Assembly: GCA_018806985.1 (NCBI GenBank)
Contig: JADANN010000200.1
Span: forward strand, 484,569 to 548,568
Length of the DNA stretch: 64,000 bases
Reading direction: 5' to 3'
Source of the DNA: Angiostrongylus vasorum
Taxonomy: Eukaryota; Nematoda; Chromadorea; Rhabditida; Metastrongylidae
Part shown: positions 12,313 to 24,320 of the stretch, piece after piece
Layout: each line of letters begins with the position of its first letter
Numbering within the stretch: position 1 is the stretch's first letter
Position numbers and translations under genes: made by a program
The notes under the pieces: generated by a model
Seen by the model: only the letters and a program-made list of their open reading frames with translations
Database searches by the model: none
Told to the model about the DNA's origin: nothing

Positions 12313-12600
12313 TAGGGTCGCGTGTGCCGCAGTAGTTGAAGGCGCCACTGCGACACACACGTGGAATCGATCCCCGCGCCCATGGCCCACCGAGCCTTCC
12401 ATCCCTCCGGGGTCGGCAAATTGGTACCACTTGTCGGAAGGATAGCAGCACAGGCTCGATACATCGGTAGGCCACTGCGAGTCATTGTAAAGGCCAGATA
12501 TGCATTCAATCACCTTCAACGATAAATAGTGAAGTCGAATGCATGGCGCAACCCTCAGGGATTGATCAGCGCCGAGAGCATTATTCTTTTATTTTTTATT
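12313..12600 (+). repeat. SINE-A copy
   Basis: Full-length-like member: A-box region 'gtgtgccgcagtagttgaagg', B box GGAATCGATCCCC, 'ccttccatccctccgg', 'ggtcggcaaattggtacc', 'cgatacatcggtaggccac', 'gaagtcgaatgcatggcgca', 'gattgatcagcgccgagag', then a T-rich tail. Confidence 0.85.
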
Positions 12601-13472
12601 GATTTACAGTACAGCTGAAGTAAACCTTGCTGGTTTAAAACTTTTCGAAGCAATGAAAATAAGTTCGTATAACTGATGAGAGGAAATCAAGAAACTAAGT
12701 CACTACACTAGGCTAGCTTTTATTCTAACAAAAGCTATGTTATAAATGGAATAGTATTCGTGGAACACGTTAAGACATGTCAAACAGGAATTAATATTTG
12801 GACGAATGGTCGATTATTTGAGCGAATATTCGAGTCGTGGAGGATTTCGTTGACAATGTTCTTCACCATTACGACAACAATTTGACACAATGACACAGCA
12901 GCAAAGCGCCGAGATTGACATAACAAAAAAAATTCTCATGACCTTAATTATGAAGCTGTCTTATGATGTGAAACTACAATTATTCTCGTGATCGCTGCCG
13001 TTGTCGTGCAACAAACGAGAAAGTAACAAACCAGTACAATTCTATAAAGAGCACGAAATGAAAGAGCAGAAGAAAATTAACTACCCGACCTGAAATCTGT
13101 GCACTACTTGCATCTACGGAATGATTTCTTGCTTCTTGGAAATACGCATCATTTACGTATACGATCGAATTCCACGCGACTGCAGTCAGTAACGAATTTA
13201 TCTGATGAGGTTTGAAAAGTGCGCTCATCGCTTGCCTCAAGGAGATTCAATCTAACTTGGAAAGCGTTCACCCATTGCTTACATTAACGACAAAATTTGA
13301 TAAGATTACAGAATATGAAACATTATTTGTTGCTATTTGTTTAAATTGAAAAGTGTGCACAGTTTGCGCCCACGAGTCTACTCTCAGTGAAAGTTATCTA
13401 TGCGATGTCAAAAAGTGCGCAAGGGTTTCATCTACGACAAAATAACATTTCGTGCAACTTGGAAGGGGCGCA

Positions 13473-13688
13473 CCTGTTCCCTCTTTGGTCCAATGCAAAT
13501 TGGTTTGTTATAAGTTAACGAGGCAACCTGTTCCCTTTTCGATCCAATGCAAATGGGTTTGTTATAAGTTAACGAGGCAACCTGTTCCCTTTTCGATTCA
13601 ATGCAAATTGGTTTGTTATAAGTTAACGAGGCAACCTGTTCCCTTTTCGATCCAATGCAAATTTGTTTGTTATAAGTTAACGAGGCAA
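13473..13688. repeat. tandem array, four 54-bp units
   Basis: The units begin at 13473, 13527, 13581 and 13635 with CCTGTTCCC and contain 'ccaatgcaaatt.gtttgtta' and 'aagttaacgaggcaa'. Unit 1 differs most; units 2-4 are nearly identical. The period is a multiple of three, which keeps frames open on both strands (106 and 126 codons). Those frames are products of the repeat and not evidence of a gene. Confidence 0.93.
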
Positions 13689-14224
13689 TTTTCGATGCCA
13701 ATGATAGGTAAAAAAAAAGAACAAGAAAACAATGGGGACATGAAAAGAGTGAACATTCTGCGAAGTATGTGAAGTCGCTCTCATTAGTCACTTGATGTTC
13801 TTCGAAGAACATCTCATTAAATGAGAGTTGTATTGTAACAAATTAGTGTTTGTGGCAATGAACTTTATTGTTGTTGGAAAAATATACCTTTTGAATGATC
13901 TTCCTTCGCTCTGAAATATTATCATGCAAAATTACTGAGATGGATTTTATGGCGATATGAACACCTGATTGTATGACCCACTGAACCAGTTTGCCGTTTA
14001 AAAGGGCAGAATGAAAAGCTCAAAAGGATATAAAGTAGGAAAATTGGCTTAAAAAAGCAATAGATGAATATTACTAGTGATATTACTGCAAGGAAATCCA
14101 ATGATGTGTTCGAACAGGTGAATGAAATTTCTAAAAGTAAAGTTTCAAAACGAAAGGAGCTACCTTCGCTTGGAAATGGTGATATGTGGAGTCGCTATTT
14201 ATTTATAATGAAGTTTAACGTACA

Positions 14225-17200
14225 GTACAAATGACAATAATGATAATAACAATAACTGACATTTTATTACTTATTTTAACCATATTACATGCCTAGCAAA
14301 TTTTATTTTGCAGTATCACCCGTGCCACCTGTCGTCCCTTTGATCGTCGAGTGACTCAAGCGGGCGCCAGTAAATCTTCCGTTTTTCCCTGTCACGTGAA
14401 AGAGTAGCCCAGTGGGTTTTGCTCGCTCTAGGGACTCGTCGAGCATCATATTTTTCTTCTAGGCTTTTTCGTGAAGAACTCTGACCATCGAGTTGCTGGT
14501 CTTCCCTACAGTACGTTTGACATCCCGAGGAATCTAGTCAGTAACGGTTGATGTCCATCGGTTGTCATTCATACGCATTACGTGTCCGACCCACCTCACC
14601 TTCAACTGTTTGGCGTAGAGAACGGCATCTACGATTTTTGATCGCTGACGTAGGTCGGAGCTACGGATCTCTTTCCGTTACTTGTGTGAAACGGGGTACT
14701 CCTAGCAACGTCCTTTCGGCTGCTGTTCAGTAACGCTGAGTGATTTTTCATCCTGTTTACGCAGCGACCAGGTTTCTGACGCATACGTTAGGGCAGGAAG
14801 AACAGTTGAGTCGAAAAAGGTTGGCACGGAGTCGGATGTTCTTTGTTCTATTCATTACATCCTCGATGCTCTTGAAAGCTCCCCAAGCCGCTCGTTTCCT
14901 TCTGCTCAGCTCTGGAGCTAAGTCGTTCATCATATTGATTTCCCGGCCTAAACAGACAAAACTGAAGCATTCGGAGATATTCGTTCCTTGAGTGTGAATG
15001 GGGGAATATGAAACCAATCCGTTCTTCATGAACGTCGTTTCTGTGAGGTTTAGTTGAAGACCAATTTTTCCCACAGGCTTTACCGAAGCCGGCAAGCATA
15101 CGTTCCGCTTGGATAACGTTCGGTGTTATAAGGACAACGTCATCAGCAAAGTGAAGATGATGTAACTGCCGACCACCGATTTTCACTCCCATATTATCCC
15201 ATTCTAGTGTTCGCATGACATTCTGAAGGGTGGTGGTAAATAATTTTGGTGAGATAGTATCTCCTTGCCAAACTCCTCTTTTGACGTCAATGTTAATATC
15301 GTTGTAGAATGGTGAAATCTTGGTTGTGAAATTTTTGTACAGCTTACGAAGAATCTTTATGTACTGAATGAGGATTCCTTGACTATTAAGGGCTTCCATG
15401 ACTGCTTCTATCTCGATTGAATCAAAAGCCTGTAAATCGATAAAAGTCAGACAGAGCGGTCTTTTGTACTCTCGCGATACTTCGATGAGCCTTGTTATCG
15501 TGTCGATGTGGTCCATCGTACTAAATCCTTTTCGAAACCCTGCTTGCTCATATGGCTGTCCTTTTTTCCAGTGTTCTGTCTATCTTGTTTACGATGACTC
15601 GAGTGAAAAGTTTGTAGACGACAGACAGCAGGGTAGGTCTTCTTGAACAATAACACGGCCTTGATGGTCTTCCACTGACTAGCTGTCCGGACCTGGTGCT
15701 GCTCGATTTTTCACCGACGAAATGGCACGTCGGATTTCGGAAAGGGAGAACCGGTGGTACAACATAGCCATCCCCCTTTATTTCTTGTGATGGAAGGTGT
15801 CCGCGGCTACCGAAGAAGAGTGGTATTGGTGAATGATTTTGCAACTCGCTGTAACTGTTCCGTCTGGGCGTCGGAGTTTAATCATCTTGGTCTTGTAATT
15901 GGCGAAGCTTCGGTGGACTCTGCGAATGCTTTCCCAGCCTCTGCAACTTCGACCACTACTGCTGCTCTTCTCTCTTTAAGATCTTCTTTTCTCGCCTGTC
16001 TGGATTGTTTTGCAAGTTTGGACGTTAGTTCGCGGTTGCCTGCAGCTCGTGCGATTCCACGCTAGCGTATTAGCTCGAGTGTTTCAGGGAGACAGACGTC
16101 TCTTGCTGACTTTCGAACTCTCAGCTTTCATAACGCTAACGTGAAGATGTTGAATGAGCCGATCATATTCCTCGTCGATGTTATCGACAACGGCATCTTC
16201 CCAACAGCCGACTAATGAATTGATTAGGTCCCAGTTTGTGGTGGTTCTGGGATTTCGGTTTTTGAATCTAGCAGCTTTTTTTCCTTTCTGCAAGAAATAG
16301 AATCTTGCACGAAGGAGACGGTGGTCTGATCCCGTGTAGAATTTTGGGACGACAGCGACATCGTTTAGGCAAAACCTTCGGTTTGCTATGATGTGGTTTA
16401 TTTCGTTAAGGTACTCTCCATTGGGAGACTCCCACGTCCAGCGTTGAGGGTGGGGTTTCTGGAATTGCGAGTTACCATGGATGGTCTTGGCCGTCATGAT
16501 AAACTCAGTAGCCGCTCACCCTCTTCGTTCCATTCTAATCCATGGGTCCCAATGTGACTTTCTTCAGACGTTCTTCTTGGTCCAATCTTGGCGTTCAAAT
16601 CTCCAATGATGACCTTGAACAGTGTGTGGTCTTCTCTGTAGAACTTCTCCAAGACAAGTAGAAATATAGAACGCTTCGACTTCTTCTTCGTCATAGTTTG
16701 ATGTTGGTGCGTAAGCAACGAAGATTGTCAAAGCCGGTATTGGTCCTCATCTTTTAACCGTAAACGTCCGATTCGGGTTGTAAGCTGTTCGAATGAATCG
16801 ATGTTGATGGATAAACTCGTGTTGACGAGAACGCCGACGCCGCCGACTCCTCTACTATCGCATGTTCCGAGGAACAGTTTTTCTCCGTTGTCATAGACGG
16901 CGTTCAATGGGCGGCGCCGTCTCGTCTCGGCCAAGCCAATGACGTCGTACCCTACTTATCCTTCTTGCTTGCATGAGCAAGTCTTCTATCGAGGACTCGG
17001 ATGCAAGCGTACGTGCATTGTAGGTACAGATCGTCACCATAGTTCTTCGTGATCCAGGCAGCTTCCATTGGCCCTGAGATTTTAGCAGCCTCTCCTTACT
17101 CGTCGTACCCAACGCTGCGAAACTGGGGGACTCTTTTCGGGGTCAGGGGGAATCAGGCCCGTTTTTTTACTGTGCTTAGCATTTTGATACCCACGTATAG

Positions 17201-17610
17201 CTTGCTCGGCTCTGAACGTGGGGACTAGGTATACTCACAGGTAGCTTGCCAAGCTCACCCAGAGTGGACATGGAGCTTATTTGTTGGAGGCTACTCCTAA
17301 CCGCCTCCCATATACTTCCCTGTCACTTGATTGCAGGCTTTTGGCCGAATTGACTCGAGGAATACAACCCGCATAAACTAGGACGCACCAACACACGCGT
17401 GCATAAATGCGCCTGGTAAATACATAAAGTATATGCCAAATCGGCGCAGCAGAAACAGGGAGTCTATCCAATGAATCCGCTTCTGTCGCAGGGAAACATA
17501 CGGTCGCTTTTGGCTCACGATTAACCCCCTGTCCGCCACGTGGGTACGCGCCGTGTAGCCTCGCGGCTAAACGGCTCGGGATCCCTTATACGAGGGAGAT
17601 CCGTGGGAAG
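14225..17610 (-). mobile_element. RTE-type non-LTR retrotransposon, nearly full length but decayed (copy 1)
   Basis: The minus strand runs from a GC-richer 5' leader (17610-17112) through an apurinic endonuclease and a reverse transcriptase to a tail with short ATT/GTT-type repeats at about 14225-14265. Protein landmarks are the endonuclease N-terminus (TYNARTL..) near 17035, GVGGVGVLV near 16835 and the catalytic SDHR near 16325. They continue with RT block FIDLQAFDSIE near 15435, FADDVVLI near 15150 and a C-terminal part near 14560. This order and the single-ORF layout are those of the RTE clade. The reading frame is broken by several frameshifts and stops, so it is not autonomous. Confidence 0.9.
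14330..17112 (-). pseudogene. endonuclease-reverse transcriptase of RTE copy 1, frameshifted
   Basis: The coding part of the element is split into at least six overlapping frames (17112-16891, 16934-16728, 16718-16494, 16497-16084, 15844-15548, 15516-14848). An intact RTE ORF would encode one protein of roughly 1000 residues. The endonuclease SDHR and the RT F-A-D-D residues are preserved, so decay is recent relative to the other copies in the window. Confidence 0.85.
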
Positions 17611-17730
17611 TTTAATGTAGAAAAAAAACTGTCAACAGTAAAATTTGATGTCAACAAAAGGAAAAAGAAACACACAAACGTGGGCAAAGGCTGTTAAAGC
17701 TACGAACAGTTATCTTAGCGATGTTGTTAC

Positions 17731-17896
17731 CACGAATCGAACTCGATAGATTGTCTATGGAGATTGCGACGTCGTCGATAGGGATAGCGATTCCGGTGAT
17801 ACGACAGTGATCGAGGGCGACGAATTCTTCCTAACCGCTGACTCCGTGTCGAAGTACCCGAACATCGTTGAGAAAAACTTGATGGTATGGCAAGCT
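17731..17896 (-). pseudogene. exon-like fragment with one internal stop
   Basis: The minus-strand frame after an AAAGCAG acceptor (exon start 17896) reads through a protein-like stretch (..HQVFLNDVRVLRHGV.., then ..EEFVALDHCRITGIAIPID.., ..IDNLSSSIRG) and ends at a GTAACA donor. One in-frame TAG lies between the two parts. I do not recognise the family. The amino-acid mix and flanking splice sites suggest a real exon of an unknown gene or a pseudogene. It sits immediately upstream of RTE copy 1, which may have broken the gene. Confidence 0.3.
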
Positions 17897-17899
17897 CTG

Positions 17900-18606
17900 C
17901 TTTTACGAGGATGTTGTTTATTCTAGTTGTACTAGATTACTTCGAAGCACTACGAACGAGGTGAAGTGGAAAAGTAGAATGAACAATTCAACAACTGTCC
18001 GGAGTTCATGATACGAATCTCATTTACTTCCCGATCTCAACAACCACCATCAACTGAGAAAGAGAGGAAGACATAAATGTCAGATGCATGCGCTTTCAAA
18101 AAGTCACGATGAAATCAGTACAAGCAGTTGTTCTCTTAGCAAAAAAGTGGTGGAGAAAAAAGAAAACGCGAGAGTTAAATCATTAGGCCTGCCCCAGTGG
18201 TTTGAAGCTGTTTTCTAATAGATCTATAACTAGTATCCACATAATAATCTTCAAAAAAACTAAATGTGACACTTTAAATTATTATTGTATTATTAGTGGT
18301 ATAAATAGTTCTTTTAATAGTGCCTTATTACTGCAATAAATGACTTTTGAGTGCTAGTACTTCTCCTTCACCATGATTAACCTGTGTGTGAAGTAAGACG
18401 AATTTGAGAGGTCTTTCTGATCAGGGTGGGAATTTTACTGCAGATATAAATACAGATTATGAACTGCTAGATTAACCTTAGGAAGTGTTATGGTTGAACT
18501 ACTCTCTTCTTACGACAGACAGTATTTATACCACTAGGTTACCAACAAAAAAAAGGCTCGCCATGTTAAATTTCATTTTTTATTCATTAATAATTTATAC
18601 TGTGAT
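17900..18606. other. intergenic, nothing supported
   Basis: AT-rich DNA with no splice-bounded frame, repeat-family match or RNA signature that I could see. Confidence 0.4.
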
Positions 18607-18895
18607 GGGTGCGTGTAGTGCTGTGGTCGAAGGCGCCCTGCAGTACACATGGGATCGATCTCTCGCGCCCCGGGCTTACCAAGCTCTCCATCGATCTGGA
18701 GTCGTCAAATTGGTCGCAGAATTGGCTGGGAGCATGGCAGCGTTTTCTCGATACATCGGTAGGCCACTGCAAGTGTTGTAAAGGGCAAATGTGCAATCAA
18801 CCACTTTGAACGATGCTTAATGAAGTTGAATTCATGGGGTATCCCTCAAAGATTGACCAACGGCGAAAACCTTATCCTTTTATCTTTTTACTACG
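18607..18895 (+). repeat. SINE-A copy
   Basis: Family landmarks in order: 'gtgcgtgtagtgctgtggtcg', B box GGATCGATCTC, 'ccatcgatctggagtcg', 'cgatacatcggtaggccac', 'gaagttgaattcatgggg', 'gattgaccaacggcg', then a T-rich tail. Confidence 0.85.
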
Positions 18896-19083
18896 ACGTC
18901 CCACAGATGTCAGCATGAAGCGTCCTCATTTGCCGGAGAGAGAAGGATTAAAATCCGACAACTTAAATCTGCAATCTGCTAACACTCTAGAACGCATTGA
19001 TTTGCGAGATGAACGTTTTCACCGGCAATAAAAATAAAATGTGTCATTGCGAACACATGGACCCTTTCGTCATCGTTAAACCG

Positions 19084-19260
19084 CTAAAGTAAACTTTGGA
19101 TCACTCCACGCCCCTCATCCAACCGACGAGAGAAGACTTTTCTGATGACGACCCGGACAGTTTCGTCGTCCAAAAGAGTGAAAATAGAGGTTTTTATTCC
19201 CAAGGTGTAGAGCGCTTCTCGTTGAAAGGGCTGGTGTGTTGAAAGTGGCAGCAGCTTTGC
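19084..19260 (-). other. 58-codon protein-like frame, unassigned
   Basis: A stop-bounded minus-strand frame reads ..TLGIKTSIFTLLDDETVRVV.. then ..RKVFSRRLDEGRGVIQSLL and ends in TAG. The composition is protein-like but there is no clear acceptor, start or relative in the window. It could be a terminal exon or chance. Confidence 0.18.
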
Positions 19261-20589
19261 TCACAAAGACAAAAGAGTTTTATGATGACCGCTAGAGTGC
19301 TTGAGTAATCAAGCCGGGATAAAAAAATCACTGCAAATGACAGGTTTCTTCGTCGGCTTTTATTACTTTTTAAGCTTGAGAAAGTAGTAATCAATCTTTT
19401 CTCTCCAAGCACAAATAAAAAGTGCTAAGAAAGCGCTAACAACGGTTACTCTTGACAAATTCCAAGAACAAAAAGAAATTAAATTATTACTTGCAAGTTT
19501 AGAAATTAGGCACTGACGAGAGTTAATGAAAGGTTAACTGAACGTAACTTGAAAAATGGACTAGCTCATAATTTGGCAAATGTTTAGCTGGAACGGAGGA
19601 GCGATGGTGGTGGTTGTGATTATCCAGATCTTCCTTTCTGCCATAAATGGAAACCACATACCATCAATAATACTTCAGAAAACGAAAACAGCATCGAAAT
19701 GAAAGCTTGAAGCAAAATATGGATGAGTTGAAATGTTTTCAACAGTGTTCGTCACACTTTCTTTATTTTCAAAAAAGTGGAATTTTCATGAGACAGCTGT
19801 CATCGTTAAAACATCCTTCAGCTATCAAATATTGCACTGTTCTCTTTAAAAACAACGATGTAGGTCGAATATTGTTTTCGAAGAGGCACAATGATATTTA
19901 GCTACTGTGGAAGGTTAACGTTTGATGCAAGGTCGAATTCATAAGACGTAATCTATGTGAACTTTCAGTCATTACGACAAACCACCCATCTAATTCCATA
20001 CCATCTTGTCGTGGTTAAAGAATGTTCATTAGTGCCGAAATATGATGCTTCTCTGCTATAGTCACGATCCATGAGAGTTGCCCAAGCTAAGAAGCTTCAC
20101 ATTTCTCACAGCACACCTAAAAGTACATCTACGCGATAACAAAATGCGGCGTGCTATCACTGATACCTTTTGCAAGGTAGTAAAAATAGAAGACGGCATG
20201 CAATAATGCCGGATGTTGTTAGATGTCTATTCATGCAGGTCGAATTGACCTTTGTCGATATGTCAGCGTTCAACCTTCATCGATCTCTAGATGTTCACTA
20301 AAAAACCTATAGCTGTTAGAAAACCACATGTTCGCAAATCGTCGGTACGAATAAAAAGAACCACATGGTAACATTTATTTCAATTAACACAGCTTCGATG
20401 CACGGCGTTTAGCTGCCCGCCACTTGAGAGTCTATTTCTAAGCCACCACACTCATTTTCCGAAAACAGACTACTTTTTTCAGCAAGTAGAAAATTTGATG
20501 TGTTATAAATTTCACAGGATTGCAGACGAGAGTTTGCATATAGCCGTTAGGGAACGAATAGAATGTGTGCGATTACTGACTATACGTTA
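19261..20589. other. intergenic, nothing supported
   Basis: No gene, RNA or recognised repeat was found. A 64-codon frame at 19707-19901 has no supporting feature. Confidence 0.4.
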
Positions 20590-20885
20590 CTGTGGTGGGC
20601 GCGTGCGGCGCAGTGGTCGGAAACGCCCTGCGACCCACATATGGCGATCGATCCCCACGCCTATGCCCCACCAAGCCTTCCATTCCTCCGGGGTCGGCAA
20701 ATTAGTAGCAAACTTGTCTGGGAGGATAGTAGCATTGACTCGATACAACGGTAGGCCACCGAAAGTCATTGTAAATTCCAGATATGCATCCAGTCACCTC
20801 CAAAGGATTCTTATTGAAGTCGAATGCATGGCGCATTCCTCAGGATTCATCAACGCCGAGAGCTTTGTCCTTTTTTATCCTTTTT
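20590..20885 (+). repeat. SINE-A copy
   Basis: Well preserved: A box TGCGGCGCAGTGGTCGG, B box CGATCGATCCCC, 'cattcctccggggtcggc', 'cgatacaacggtaggccacc', 'gaagtcgaatgcatggcgca', 'catcaacgccgagagc'. The overlapping 150-codon frame (20495-20947) is a read-through of the SINE. Confidence 0.88.
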
Positions 20886-22735
20886 ACGCTGCTGTGGTAC
20901 ATCTCACAAGCATCTTGCTGTTATCAACTGGAACTGACAGGAACTAATGCCGTGCATATTTTAGTATTTATTGTACCCTCACAATCTAAGCGATCACTAT
21001 GATTCATTACAGTGATGACGAATAAAATAAGAGTAAATTACTAGTCAAACTACCGATCAATGAAGTGGTTCAGGACAGGGGTTTTGTATATATCTAACAG
21101 CAACGTGCAGTTTTTCTAGGCCAACGCTCACCACGACACCTGCGTTGAATAAGTTATAAATTGATTAAAAGAACAGTAGCAAAAACCTCCTGTGAAGATG
21201 TGTGAAAAGAAAGTAATCCAACAGAAAGCAAATGACCCCTATGTTGCTCATATGGGCCATTCGGTAACCCACACACGATCTTGTAGAAACCACACCGTGT
21301 GCTTAAGCTTAACAGTTGCTCCACTATTATGTTTTTGAGGCAATTGTTCTGGGTATTGATGTTTTATTGTTGCCATGGTTTAGATGTGCAAGTATACAAG
21401 TGTTAGGTATAATATAGATGTGACGCAATAAAAAAATAAGCTGAGCCGATCATTTTCTTTCACAAACTACCATGAAGGGGTTTCCAATTGACATGAAAAA
21501 CAATCAAACTGGTTCAGATTTCGTTTTAACTATGTCCTAAGTATTTTGGAAAACTCACGTGCTCGTACTACCAAAAAACTCGCTCATTGTTTTGACAGTT
21601 GAACCGATTACTGCGACACGATGTCTGGTTGAAGTTGTTAACTCGGAACTCTGAAACGCTTCATACCATCTCTAGACGATAACCAATGCCATGACAAGAA
21701 ACAAGTGATTGGTGCTCATATGTTATGTGGTGATCAGAGCTATCACACAATACAATAATGGTTCTATTTAATAAGGACAATGATTTACGATCGACGAAAA
21801 GATAACGACGAGTAAGAGATTAATGAGTTAATGGAGAAAGACGACGGTGTAACCAAGTTCGTGATGGCTGATTCTTGTTGTCTGTCATCGTTTTCTTAAA
21901 AATTAATGGCACTTTGAGCAACGGAGCGTACTGAGTGGTGAAGTTGTGACATTGCGATCAAAGCCTAACATAACACCGCCTTTTCCAAACTAGTCAGCAT
22001 GCTGCACACAATGACTTAAAAGCCACGCCCATGGTTAAAGCCAACTATGCACACTTTTACGGTTACCATTAAGATTGATTAAGCCGTTTTATGTGACATC
22101 TGCTGACAACAGAAGCCGCTTTTAATTTCCTCTTCCATTCATTCCTGTCTTCTCACCTCTCATTATCATCCTCGTCATCACTGTGGCTATCATTATTATT
22201 GCTTCGATTGCAGCACAGTACATTTCAATGCACTAATTAAATGATGGAAGAAATTGCTAGAAAACGAAATAAAAAGAGGAACGAAAGGAATCGAAAATGA
22301 GGAATGCACTACATCCAAAGTGGGAGCAATTTCTAAACTCGTATTGAACAGAAGTGAATGCACTGTGAAAGCTACTCTTGATAGTGCATAGATCAGAATT
22401 CGATATGACTTTTTTATGACTTTGAATGAAGCATTGAAATAATGTTCATGGTGGATTTGTCTACAAGAAGTTAGTAAGGTTATGTCATTTTCAGAACTGT
22501 AGGAATTTCGTATCATGTAGAATTACTCAAGCATTGTCAGGTACTTATTAACTAGAAGTGCTGTGGAACGAACACATAGCCGCTGACTCAACCTCACCTT
22601 GGGTCCAGAAAGTCTCTCAGCCGTATCAAGTCAACAAGCTGGTGCCAGTCTTTCCAAGAAAAAAGATCCTTAGGATCAGTGTCTGGACTGCACTAACTCT
22701 TTTTTATTTAGTGTCTGTTATAATTTTTTAACGGC
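20886..22735. other. intergenic, nothing supported
   Basis: About 1.8 kb without a splice-bounded frame or repeat family member. A 106-codon minus frame (22196-22516) has no domain or splice support. Confidence 0.4.
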
Positions 22736-22862
22736 AAGGTATTATGTGTGAAACAACCACAAGTTGAACGCGTTAGCACCGTGGAAAGGGTAATAGCGCG
22801 TTCGTTCACCACCGCAGACACCTGCAGTCGGGAGTTTTGCATATACCTCAGCACCATTTTGT
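22736..22862 (+). repeat. SINE-B fragment, rearranged
   Basis: A short tail piece ('aacggcaaggtattatgtg') is fused to a plus-oriented head ('gaacgcgttagcacc', 'gcgcgttcgttc', 'cacctgcag', 'gagttttgcatatacctcagc'). The element is internally deleted. Confidence 0.65.
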
Positions 22863-22906
22863 GGCCGTCTCGACTGCTTTTGGTGAGATTCTGGAAACGC
22901 TCTAGG

Positions 22907-24315
22907 TGTAACGGTTAGTTAGCGGCGGTTACTAGCGGTTCGGTTTTTGTGTAGAATATTAGCCACGCGGGTCTTTTAGCTGATGTGTTGATCTACCAGC
23001 CTCAAACTTGGGTAATTAAACCTTTAGTACACAAATATAACATTAATAACATAATAGTAACGATGGAGAAGTAATGGTAGAGGAATGACGTCAGTTAAAG
23101 CTATGAGGTGCGAAGGCTAGTAGTGAAGTGAGGCTAACAACGAGATAATGGCATTCGAATATTATTATACCATTAATAAGTAATTAACACAATTACATTA
23201 ATAGTAATAATGAACAATTACCAAGAAGTAACCGTTGGTTAGCCGTGAGCGACGCCGCGTCGCGTCTATCCGCGACCAGCGCGGCGGCTGAGGGAGACAG
23301 TATGCTGGGGGGCCGAGAAAGGAGACTGTGCGCTGAGACGGAGAGGGAGACAGTATGCTGAGGTGGAGAGGGTTACAGACGGGCCGTATTTTCGGCTGAG
23401 CTAAGATTTCAACATTATAACGATGAGGTGCATTTTAGTGGATCAATGAGGACAGTAAGTGATGAGTCATCTACGGAACATAGTCAGGCGGCTGGTCGTG
23501 GATAACGCTATGTCAGCAACGTGAAGTTTGAGCATCTATGGGTGCCACCATTGCCTAAGAGTCAAGGGCCAATATGATAATGGCTGGAAACTGACAAGCC
23601 TATAGCGGCTTAACAGAATACACAGCAAAAGTTGGCCACTCAGCGGCCTTGTACGCATGGCGTACATTGTGGGAGGAATGGTACATGCCACCGATGGCGT
23701 TGCAAACGTAACGCATTTGGAAACACCCGCCACTGCTGACATTGCACCCGTAAACAAACTAAGAAACTAGATACAATAATCTTCTGATTACCGAAGGATG
23801 AATGTGAATGGATAAGAATGAGTGAGTATGACTGTGAATGAATTGTGGTGATTGAGAGTGACAATGAATGATGTTGTGAGGAGCGGATTATCCGCGCTAC
23901 CGATCGGGGTGAGGTAAGTGATGGTATGTCTCCCGCCGTCAAAGGCACCTGGCTTATATTGGCTGCGAGAGCCGCGTGCGTATGCAACCGCGGACAATCT
24001 GGATCGTCGATCCTGGACTGCAGTAGACTGTACCTAACTGCCTGAAATATCAACGTCATTGGCTTCGCTGTTTCGCAAGGAATTAGTAAACTGTTCCACT
24101 GTTACTCCTCCTCCTTCGGATAAGCCATCGTTGGTGTGCTACTGGAGTCAAACCTGAATCGCTACTGTGCCTGAAACATTGAAAATAATAGACCGAGTAG
24201 ATTATAAAAAGTTACATTACGGTGTTTGATGTGCGACTGTGAGGCGGCCATATATGGACATCATATGTTACTGTATAGAAAGATAGAGAACTTTCCCAGA
24301 GAGAAGTTCTCTATA
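22907..24315. mobile_element. TGTAAC..CTATA element, solo-LTR-like (copy L1)
   Basis: A 1.4-kb unit starts TGTAACGGTTAG and ends GTTCTCTATA. It is about 95% identical by eye to 35890-37268. The flanking pentamers are CTAGG (22902-22906) and CTAGA (24316-24320), a near-perfect 5-bp target duplication. No terminal inverted repeat pairs the two ends. An internal run of about 27-bp 'gagggagacagtatgctg'-type units is one unit longer than in the other copy. The 5' TG and the 5-bp duplication fit a solo LTR, but the 3' end is TA rather than the usual CA and no internal retroviral-type genes are present here. Confidence 0.6.
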
Positions 24316-24320
24316 CTAGA

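Noticed and set aside
13473..13688. CRISPR-like array
   Set aside because: Four directly abutting 54-bp units with no variable spacers, in a eukaryotic context. It is an ordinary minisatellite.
13432..13812. 126-codon minus and 106-codon plus frames with an 18-residue repeat
   Set aside because: Both frames are produced by the 54-bp tandem array, whose period is a multiple of three. There is no signal peptide, start context or splice site.
20495..20947. 150-codon plus frame
   Set aside because: It reads through a SINE-A copy in the direction of its tRNA-like head.
22907..24315. Helitron or hAT element
   Set aside because: A Helitron would show no target duplication and would insert at an A/T site. 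hAT would need 8-bp duplications and inverted ends, and the two copies agree only on 5 bp.
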